This document shows, one piece after another, positions 47,317 through 54,008 of a DNA stretch of 57,967 nt (position 1 is its first letter; the number at the start of each line of letters is the position of its first letter). This DNA comes from Candidatus Magasanikbacteria bacterium RIFOXYD1_FULL_40_23. Lineage in GTDB: Bacteria; Patescibacteriota; Patescibacteriia; Magasanikbacterales; GWA2-37-8. Below the pieces are notes generated by a model. It saw only the letters and a list, made by a program, of their open reading frames with translations. It was not told where the DNA came from and ran no database searches. Made by a program: the position numbers and the translations under genes. Location: assembly GCA_001783215.1 (NCBI GenBank), contig MFRA01000006.1, positions 1 through 57,967 of the forward strand, in the 5' to 3' direction.

Positions 47317-48561
47317 ATGAAAATACAAAAAATATCAGCTCGAGAAATTCTTGATTCACGCGGCAATCCAACTGTAGAGGCAAAAGTTGTTTTGGAAAAT
47401 GGTTTAAGTGCTGTAGCCAAGGTGCCTTCGGGGGCATCTACCGGCACACACGAAGCTTTGGAATTGCGGGATGGTGGAAAGCGCTATGGTGGTAAAGGTG
47501 TGTTGCGGGCTGTAAAAAATGTAAATACCGAAATTGCTAAAGCTGTGCAGGGGATGGAAGTAACTGAAATGGAAAAAATAGATGCAAAAATGCTGGGCTT
47601 AGATGGGACAGCAAATAAATCCAAGTTAGGAGCTAATGCTATTTTGGCGGTATCTTTGGCTGTGGCTCGCGCTGGTGCGATGTCGTTAAATTTACCTTTG
47701 TACAAATATATTAGGCAGGTTTATAAAGTTGCCGAAAGTAGTTATCGCATGCCTGTCTTGGGTATGAATATTATAAACGGTGGACGACATGCAGATAACG
47801 GTCTTTCAATTCAAGAATTTATGATTATGCCTCGTCACAAATTGTTGCGTGAACGAGTTCGTATGGGCTCTCAAATTTTTCATGCTTTGGCTGGCCTGCT
47901 TAGTCAAAAAGGGTTTTCCACCGGAGTGGGAGATGAGGGTGGTTTTGCGCCAGAGCTTGTAAGTAATGAGCGCGGCATCCAATTTATTTTGCAAGCAATC
48001 AAATTGGCCGGATGGCAGCCTGGTAAGGATGTTTTTTTGGGGCTAGACATTGCCGCTTCCGAATTCTATCGTCATGGCAGTTATTATTTTATGAGCAAAA
48101 AACAAGGATGGACTGGCGCAAAATTGATGGACACTTTGAAGCAGTGGGTAAAGAAATATCCAATTATTTCTATTGAAGATGCTTTGGCCGAGGATGACTG
48201 GGCTAATTGGAAAATTTTAACAAAAGAATTAGGCAAAAAAATAGTTTTGGTTGGAGACGATTTGTTTGTTACTAATCCCGAAAGAATAGCTCGTGGTATA
48301 AAAGAACAAGTAGCAAATTCTGTGCTTATAAAAGTAAATCAAATTGGAACTTTGTCCGAAACTATGGCCGCCATAAAGTTGGCACGTCAAAACAAGTATC
48401 AGATTTTTATATCTCATCGCAGTGGAGAAACTGCCGATACCTTTATTGCCGATTTGGCGGTGGCGGTAAACTCTGAATTTATAAAAACAGGTTCTATGTC
48501 ACGCTCAGAAAGAATAGAAAAATATAATCGCTTAATGGAGATTGAGGCGGAATTGGAATAG
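47317..48561 (+). CDS. eno: Enolase
   Basis: 414 residues. It contains SAREILDSRGNPTVEAKVVLENG, VPSGASTGTHEALELRDG, GANAILAVSLAVARAGA, GVGDEGGFAPELVSNE (catalytic Glu) and PIISIEDALAEDDW (metal Asp/Glu). LVGDDLFVTN and VLIKVNQIGTLSETMAAI (catalytic Lys) follow, with FISHRSGETADTFIADLAV. It converts 2-phosphoglycerate to phosphoenolpyruvate. A TATAAT at 47286 may be its -10. Ends 18 bp before the first gpmI, so eno-gpmI-gpmI form an operon. Confidence 0.97.
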   Translation: MKIQKISAREILDSRGNPTVEAKVVLENGLSAVAKVPSGASTGTHEALELRDGGKRYGGKGVLRAVKNVNTEIAKAVQGMEVTEMEKIDAKMLGLDGTANKSKLGANAILAVSLAVARAGAMSLNLPLYKYIRQVYKVAESSYRMPVLGMNIINGGRHADNGLSIQEFMIMPRHKLLRERVRMGSQIFHALAGLLSQKGFSTGVGDEGGFAPELVSNERGIQFILQAIKLAGWQPGKDVFLGLDIAASEFYRHGSYYFMSKKQGWTGAKLMDTLKQWVKKYPIISIEDALAEDDWANWKILTKELGKKIVLVGDDLFVTNPERIARGIKEQVANSVLIKVNQIGTLSETMAAIKLARQNKYQIFISHRSGETADTFIADLAVAVNSEFIKTGSMSRSERIEKYNRLMEIEAELE

Positions 48562-48579
48562 AATTAAGATAAGAAATGT

Positions 48580-50130
48580 ATGTCAAAGATTACAACGACT
48601 CTTTTAGTCATCGTGGACGGATGGGGTGTGGGCGATCCCAAAGACCCTAACAATCCAGTTACACCAGAAACTGCACCCAACTATTTTTCATTTTTAAAAA
48701 AATATCCAAATTCTAAATTAGAAGCCAGTGGCGAAAGCGTTGGTTTGTTTAAAGGACAAGAGGGTAATAGTGAAGCTGGCCATTTGAATTTGGGAGCAGG
48801 CAGGGTTGTAAAACAAGATGCGTTGTTTATATCAGATTCTATAAAAGATGGTACGTTCTACAAAAATCCCGCCTTCCACGAAGCCTTTCAGCATGTTAGA
48901 AAAAATAAATCCGCAGTACATTTAATGGGATTGTTATCAAATCATAGTAGCGCTCATTCATACCCAGAGCATTTGTATGCTTTGCTTAACCTGCTCAATA
49001 CGGAAAATATAAAAAAAGTGTATCTGCATCTTTTTACTGACGGCAGAGACTCTGGTCGTTATGAGGCGCACAGACATTTCAATATTCTAGAAAAATTTTT
49101 TCATGGTAATGAAAAAGTAGCCACAATAATGGGTCGTTATTATGCAATGGACAGAAACAAGAATTGGGAGCGTACAAAATTAGCCTACGAAGCTATGGTT
49201 TTGGGTAAAGGAGAAAAATTTACTAGCACCGCAGAAGTTCTTCGAGATAGTTATAACAAAGGAGAGTCAGATGAGTTTTTATTGCCATGCGTTATTACCG
49301 AAAAAGGGAAGCCAGTAGGCACAATTAAAAACAACGATGCTATAATTTTTTTCAACTTACGTAGTGACCGCGCTCGTCAGCTTACCAAAGCGTTTGTGCA
49401 GCCAGATTTTGCAAAAGTTAATCCGGGTTCATTTAGGCGTTCTAAATATTTAAAAAATATAAGTTTTGTCGGTCTGACAGATTTTGGTCCGGATCTGCCA
49501 AATGTAGTCAGTGCTTTTCCAAGCCGCGATGTAAAAAATAGCTTGGTACAAGTTTTGTGTCCAAGAAAACAAATGTATATAGCTGAATCAGAAAAATTTG
49601 CTCATATTACTTATTTTTTAAATGGTGGCTATGCGCAGCATTTTTGTGATGAAAATTGGATAAAGATAGATTCTACCAATGTAAAGAATTATGCCGATAA
49701 TCCAGAAATGAGCGCAGAAAAGTTAGCCGACTATGTAATTGGGGCCGTAGAGTCTGGTCAGCACGAGTTTATTGCGGTAAATTTTGCCAATATGGATATG
49801 GTTGGCCATACCGGTAATTTGCACGCTGCCCAAAAAGCAGTGCGTGTAGTAGACTCTGCCATAGCTCGTATAATGAAAGTTTTAATAAAAAATAATGGTC
49901 AAGGAATTATTACTGCCGACCATGGAAATATAGAAGAGATAGTAAAACCAATAAGTGGCGAACCAGATACGGAACATTCTACCAATCCTGTACCATTTAT
50001 TTTGATAAATTGCCCGATAAAAACTCCGAAAAAATTACCAGATGGTAAATTAGCAAACGTAGCGCCCACTATTTTAAAGATGATGGGAATAAACAAGCCA
50101 GTAGAGATGACGGCTAAAAGTTTGATTTAG
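48580..50130 (+). CDS. gpmI: 2,3-bisphosphoglycerate-independent phosphoglycerate mutase, copy 1
   Basis: 516 residues, alkaline phosphatase superfamily. Metal and catalytic residues are kept: VDGWGVGD, GNSEAGHLNLGAGR (nucleophile Ser), NFANMDMVGHTGN, ITADHGNIEE and DTEHSTNPVPF. The substrate loops deviate from the usual pattern: NHSSAHSYPEHLYAL where DGGVHSHxxHL is common, DGRDSGRYEAHRHF instead of DGRDTPP-type, FFNLRSDRARQL with Ser for Pro. It interconverts 3- and 2-phosphoglycerate. Tandem with copy 2 and clearly diverged from it. Confidence 0.93.
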   Translation: MSKITTTLLVIVDGWGVGDPKDPNNPVTPETAPNYFSFLKKYPNSKLEASGESVGLFKGQEGNSEAGHLNLGAGRVVKQDALFISDSIKDGTFYKNPAFHEAFQHVRKNKSAVHLMGLLSNHSSAHSYPEHLYALLNLLNTENIKKVYLHLFTDGRDSGRYEAHRHFNILEKFFHGNEKVATIMGRYYAMDRNKNWERTKLAYEAMVLGKGEKFTSTAEVLRDSYNKGESDEFLLPCVITEKGKPVGTIKNNDAIIFFNLRSDRARQLTKAFVQPDFAKVNPGSFRRSKYLKNISFVGLTDFGPDLPNVVSAFPSRDVKNSLVQVLCPRKQMYIAESEKFAHITYFLNGGYAQHFCDENWIKIDSTNVKNYADNPEMSAEKLADYVIGAVESGQHEFIAVNFANMDMVGHTGNLHAAQKAVRVVDSAIARIMKVLIKNNGQGIITADHGNIEEIVKPISGEPDTEHSTNPVPFILINCPIKTPKKLPDGKLANVAPTILKMMGINKPVEMTAKSLI

Positions 50131-50136
50131 AATATA

Positions 50137-51720
50137 TTGAGTATGAGTTACAAACCAGTGGTTTTAGTTATTATGGATGGGTGGGGTGTTGCTCCAAATG
50201 TTGATGGTAATGCCATTACCAAAGCAAACACACCCAATCTCACAAAATTTCTAAAAAATTATCCTACCATGACTATTCATGCTTCTGGAAACGAAGTAGG
50301 TTTAATGTTTGGTGAAATGGGAAATTCGGAAGTTGGGCACTTAAACATTGGCGCTGGCAGAGTTTATTACCAAAGCTGCCCTAGAATAAATAAGTCTATA
50401 GAAGAAGGGGAGTTTTTTGAAAATCCTGCATTTTTATCTGCGTTAGACAAAGTAAAAGAAAAAAATTCCAAATTACATTTAATCGGGTTGGTAAGTTCTG
50501 GCAATGTTCATTCTAGCAACCAACACTTATATGCGCTTTTGGAATTGTGCAAAAAGAAAAAGTTAACCAAAAATGTATTTATACATGCAATTCTAGATGG
50601 GCGCGATGCTTTGTATAATTCAGGCCATGAATTTGTCCAAGAATTGCAAGAAAAAATATCTGAAATAAAAGTAGGAAAGATTGCTACTATATCCGGACGC
50701 TATTTTGCTATGGATAGAGACAATCGTTGGGATAGATGTGAGAAGGCTTACCGGGCTATGGCTGAAGGTGTGGCCGATAGATTTAGTGAGGATCCACTTC
50801 AGGCAATAGAAGAGGCGTATGCTCAAAAAAACTACGACGAAGAATTTATTCCTACTGTCCTAACTTCTCGGGGTAAACCTCTTACCACCATAGACAAAGA
50901 CGATGCAATAATTTTTTTCAATTTTAGACCAGACAGAGCGCGTCAACTTGCCGAAGCTTTTGCTTTGCCTTCTTTTAATAAATTTACCAAAGAATATTTT
51001 AGGGAGTTAACAGTTGTAACAATGACTGAATACGAAAGAGATTTGCCGGTAGCCGTGGCTTTTGCGCCTACGGTTGTGCACAATTCTTTGGCCGAAGTAA
51101 TTAGTAAAGCCGGTTTAAAACAAATGCATGTAGCCGAGACCGAAAAGTATGCTCACGTTACCTTCTTTTTAAATGGTACTGTAGAAGAGGTATTCCCAGG
51201 AGAAGAAAGATTGCTTATACCGTCAGCTCGCGTGGCTAGTTATGACCAAAAACCGGAGATGTCCGCTTTAGAAATTACCAAAGAGTTAGGCAAAATTATA
51301 GATTCTGGTAAGTTTGATTTTATAGTTGTAAATATTGCCAATGCTGATATGGTGGGCCATACGGGCAATCTGGCAGCGGGAATAGAAGCTTGCGAAGTAA
51401 ATGATAAATGTTTAGGCGAAATTGTGAGTCATACTTTGGCCCAAAATGGGGTAGTGGTAATTACAGCTGACCATGGCAATGCCGAAGAAATGACGAATTT
51501 GCAAACAAGCGAAATAGACAAAGAGCATTCCACCAATCCAGTGCCACTTATTATTATTGGCAAGGACTTTTTGGGGCAAGCTGGTGCTGCCGGGGATCCG
51601 CCCGAAGGAGATCTTAGCTTAATGCAGCCAGTAGGTGTGCTCGCAGATGTGGCGCCTACAGTGCTTAAGTTGCTCGGCATAGATCAGCCGGAAGAAATGA
51701 CAGGACAGGCGCTAATTTAG
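50137..51720 (+). CDS. gpmI: 2,3-bisphosphoglycerate-independent phosphoglycerate mutase, copy 2
   Basis: 527 residues. All expected motifs: IMDGWGVAPN, GEMGNSEVGHLNIGAGR, LDGRDALYNSGHEF, SGRYFAMDRDNRWDR, FFNFRPDRARQLAEAF, AETEKYAHVTFFLNG, NIANADMVGHTGN, ITADHGNAEEM and DKEHSTNPVPLI. It is closer to the canonical enzyme than copy 1. The gap to copy 1 is 6 bp, so the two are coexpressed. Near its C-terminus is an Asp/Gly/Pro-rich insertion (GQAGAAGDPPEGDLSLMQP). Two complete copies in such a compact genome are unexpected. Confidence 0.95.
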   Translation: MSMSYKPVVLVIMDGWGVAPNVDGNAITKANTPNLTKFLKNYPTMTIHASGNEVGLMFGEMGNSEVGHLNIGAGRVYYQSCPRINKSIEEGEFFENPAFLSALDKVKEKNSKLHLIGLVSSGNVHSSNQHLYALLELCKKKKLTKNVFIHAILDGRDALYNSGHEFVQELQEKISEIKVGKIATISGRYFAMDRDNRWDRCEKAYRAMAEGVADRFSEDPLQAIEEAYAQKNYDEEFIPTVLTSRGKPLTTIDKDDAIIFFNFRPDRARQLAEAFALPSFNKFTKEYFRELTVVTMTEYERDLPVAVAFAPTVVHNSLAEVISKAGLKQMHVAETEKYAHVTFFLNGTVEEVFPGEERLLIPSARVASYDQKPEMSALEITKELGKIIDSGKFDFIVVNIANADMVGHTGNLAAGIEACEVNDKCLGEIVSHTLAQNGVVVITADHGNAEEMTNLQTSEIDKEHSTNPVPLIIIGKDFLGQAGAAGDPPEGDLSLMQPVGVLADVAPTVLKLLGIDQPEEMTGQALI

Positions 51721-51729
51721 CTTAAAATA

Positions 51730-51757
51730 TTGACAAGAGCATTATTTTGTGTAATTA
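51730..51757 (+). promoter_or_regulatory. Putative promoter of the 51819 gene
   Basis: TTGACA (51730-51735), 16-bp spacer, TAATTA (51752-51757). Confidence 0.65.
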
Positions 51758-51818
51758 TAAGGTTAGAAACGGTTTCTAATCTATCTCTTAACCCAATTAA
51801 TCCTGCAAGGAGGATTTT

Positions 51819-52076
51819 GTGAAGTCAGAAAATGCGACCGATCGTAAACTTCAGACGCTGCTTTGGAATGTGCTTGAAAAGGCTAAGAGGCACGGCTCGA
51901 GGAGTGATCAAGTGAAGAATTTCATACAGATGCGTGAAGATGATAAGGAGTTCGTGGAGCTTGCCGCAACTTTGATAATCCTTTTCGAGACAAAGCGACA
52001 GGAATTGAATGCTCTTATGGGTGAGGACGGTCTCGTATATGTGCCGGATTTGCGCAAGGAAGTTACGACAACCTAA
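51819..52076 (+). CDS. Orphan small helical protein, GTG start with strong SD
   Basis: 85 residues from GTG 51819, preceded by AAGGAGG (51807-51813) at ideal spacing. It is soluble, highly charged and mostly helical (DRKLQTLLWNVLEKAKRHGS, QVKNFIQMREDDKEFVELAA, LIILFETKRQELNALMG) with a short extended tail. It could be a small helical bundle or an interaction partner. No family recognised. It has its own putative promoter and a terminator, and codons with more C/G than gpmI upstream. Confidence 0.72.
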   Translation: MKSENATDRKLQTLLWNVLEKAKRHGSRSDQVKNFIQMREDDKEFVELAATLIILFETKRQELNALMGEDGLVYVPDLRKEVTTT

Positions 52077-52107
52077 CCACTCGTCATTTTTTAGAACAGT
52101 GCAGTGT

Positions 52108-52138
52108 CCGTCCGAGAAAATTTGGGCGGATTTTTTTA
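52108..52138 (+). terminator. Terminator after the 51819 gene
   Basis: TCCGTCC / GGGCGGA (one G.T pair) followed by seven Ts; it overlaps the 3' end of the convergent DHH gene. Confidence 0.88.
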
Positions 52139-53284
52139 AGCGGATGGCAGAAGTATTTTCTTAATTTTTTCTATAACTTCAAGCTCTACTTCTTTAATAG
52201 TTTTTCCGCTTACCGAAAAAGTGGCAGTTCTTTTGTTGCCTTCTGGTTGGTAGCTTTGCAAAAGTGTTTTGGCATCATGGTGTTTATCTGCGCAAAGAAA
52301 GCCATGCACTTTATTTTCTCCGCTAATATTTTCATTAAGAAGTAGAATTATTTTGGCTTCGGGAGAGTTGTTTACTAGTTCATCAGAAAGTCCTTTTAAT
52401 TCTTCTTCTGTAGCTCCAGCTCGAGCAAAATCTTCTTTGGTAATAGTGGTCCATACTAACCCAAGTTTTGAGTCGCTTTGCATATGGGTAAGGGCTGTGC
52501 CCCAAATACGAAGAGAGGCCATAGATTTGGTGCGGTAAAGATTTTTTACAATTTTTTCTCTGTCTGCGCCCATAGTTATCAGCTGGCTAGCATTGGCCAG
52601 GGTGGCTGGGCTAACGTTGGCAGTTTTGAAGCTTTGAGTTTGGCTTATCATGCCGGTAAGCAAAAAGGTGGCAATGTCTGCATCGATATCGTGAGAAGAT
52701 ATCTGCATTAAAGTTTTGTAAATATTTTCCGAAACAGAAGTGGCGGTTAGGTCAACAAAATTAATTTGCCCAAAATGTTCGTTGCCAGGATGGTTGTCAA
52801 AATTAATTATTGGTACTTTATAAAACAAATCAGTGTTATTAAAAAACACGCTTCCAAGCGATTCCAAATCTTGGGAGTTAAGAGTTATAATTAAATCATA
52901 TTTTAATCCGGATTGAGCGGTGCGCAGTTCGTTTTTGGTTAGAGTTCCTTGCTTTGGTGTTAAATAAATAGAAAGCCAGTTGTCTTTGATATCGTAACTC
53001 AATGTATCAATTTTGACATTGCTAATATCTACTTTCAAAATAAATTTTTGCAGATGAGATATCTGTGGTTGGATTTCTTCTATACCCTTTAGGAAATTTA
53101 AGTTTTTTGGCGCCACAAAATTGTCGACAATTATGTCGGCTTGCTTATGGTGCTTTTCCAAGAATTTTTTCCAAGCCACGCCTCCGCAAATGGAGTCGGT
53201 GCTTTGGCTGGCACTAGTAACTATCAAAATATGCTGGCTCTTTTCTAGGATTTGGCGTAGTTGTTCTATTTCACTAAGGGCCAT
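52136..53284 (-). CDS. DHH-family phosphoesterase-like protein with degenerate active site
   Basis: 382 residues with the layout of NrnA-type oligoribonuclease/pAp phosphatases (DHH domain, then DHHA1-like domain). Key motifs are altered. The first metal motif reads ASQSTDSICGG (usually HxxPDxDAxGS). The Asp of the second is in TLNSQD, and the eponymous DHH is DNH (Asp163-Asn164-His165, in NFDNHPGN). The terminal GGHxxA is not recognisable (PEGNKRTATFSVSG). Other fold residues (LTATSVSENIYKTLMQI, ATFLLTGMISQTQSF) are kept. It may be inactive as a nuclease or use changed chemistry. Consensus promoter upstream. Confidence 0.8.
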   Translation of the reverse strand: MALSEIEQLRQILEKSQHILIVTSASQSTDSICGGVAWKKFLEKHHKQADIIVDNFVAPKNLNFLKGIEEIQPQISHLQKFILKVDISNVKIDTLSYDIKDNWLSIYLTPKQGTLTKNELRTAQSGLKYDLIITLNSQDLESLGSVFFNNTDLFYKVPIINFDNHPGNEHFGQINFVDLTATSVSENIYKTLMQISSHDIDADIATFLLTGMISQTQSFKTANVSPATLANASQLITMGADREKIVKNLYRTKSMASLRIWGTALTHMQSDSKLGLVWTTITKEDFARAGATEEELKGLSDELVNNSPEAKIILLLNENISGENKVHGFLCADKHHDAKTLLQSYQPEGNKRTATFSVSGKTIKEVELEVIEKIKKILLPSA

Positions 53285-53328
53285 GTTTTGGTTTAATTAA
53301 GAAAGGTGTTATTTACGAATAACAGGCT

Positions 53329-53357
53329 ATTCTAGCAGGGTTTTTGGGGGTTGTCAA
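53329..53357 (-). promoter_or_regulatory. Promoter of the DHH-like gene
   Basis: On the minus strand: TTGACA (53352-53357), 17-bp spacer, TAGAAT (53329-53334). Confidence 0.88.
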
Positions 53358-53398
53358 TTCTAGATAGTCGCACATGTATTTTTCATTTATAATATAGA

Positions 53399-53419
53399 AC
53401 CTCGGTGGTTAGCCGAGGT
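53399..53419 (-). terminator. Hairpin after the 53444 gene
   Basis: ACCTCGG / CCGAGGT with a 7-nt loop. On the minus strand it is followed by an AT-rich stretch (TCTATATTATAAATG) rather than a clean T-run. Confidence 0.55.
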
Positions 53420-53443
53420 CTGCCTGTCTTGTATTAGTAGAAC

Positions 53444-53836
53444 CTACCCTAGGATCAATTTTCTGAGTAGTACCAGCAATTCCATCGACATCAACACCAT
53501 CTGTCCGATAGATAGAAAGTAGAAGGTTCTGTGGAACACAAGGTTCACTGTGTCTGCTTCCGTATTTTCCGCCACCTTTTTGAAATAGAGGCGGAGAATG
53601 ATAATTTGTAATACCAACACCATTACGAATGCAAGCAGGCCAACCGCCTCTTCCAGCCCTTTGTTCGCATTTTCGTAAGTTGTGAAGATAAAGTAGGCGA
53701 TACCATCGCCCACTAGAAACAGCAATCCGAGCTTGAAATAGCGGCGTTCTGAAGTCTCGTTTTGGAGATCTGCTAGAAGCATTATTAATGAGTATGCTAG
53801 AGGCAAAAGAACAAAGATGGCGGCTGTTTGGGACAT
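53444..53836 (-). CDS. Orphan four-helix membrane protein
   Basis: 130 residues. Four hydrophobic segments: about 4-22 (TAAIFVLLPLAYSLIMLLA), 36-54 (LGLLFLVGDGIAYFIFTTY), 63-87 and 104-128. Loops are short and charged (QNETSERRYFK, KKVAENTEADTVN). No family recognised. The SD is AAGAGGG, close to the ATG, weaker than in the other orphans. A consensus promoter lies about 100 bp upstream with small hairpins in the leader (CTACAC-AATC-GTGTAG). Single gene between the DHH-like gene and valS. Confidence 0.7.
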   Translation of the reverse strand: MSQTAAIFVLLPLAYSLIMLLADLQNETSERRYFKLGLLFLVGDGIAYFIFTTYENANKGLEEAVGLLAFVMVLVLQIIILRLYFKKVAENTEADTVNLVFHRTFYFLSIGQMVLMSMELLVLLRKLILG

Positions 53837-53938
53837 CTACCCTCTTCTTTCGGCTGTTCGCTAAGGCCAGCTGTTTGGCTGCTCAAAGGAGCTTTTTTGT
53901 GGGCGGTAATTTGACTACACGATTGTGTAGAATCAAGA

Positions 53939-53967
53939 ATTCTACGTGGAATTTAATGATTTGTCAA
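53939..53967 (-). promoter_or_regulatory. Promoter of the 53444 gene
   Basis: On the minus strand: TTGACA (53962-53967), 17-bp spacer, TAGAAT (53939-53944). It lies 42 bp from the valS start on the opposite strand. Confidence 0.88.
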
Positions 53968-54008
53968 GTATCGAAATATTTGGTACTCTTATTAAGAGTC
54001 AATCATTT

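Noticed and set aside
19602-53836. Orphan genes as integron cassettes
   Set aside because: They have individual promoters and are dispersed between core genes. No integrase and no shared attC-like site with conserved core triplets was seen.
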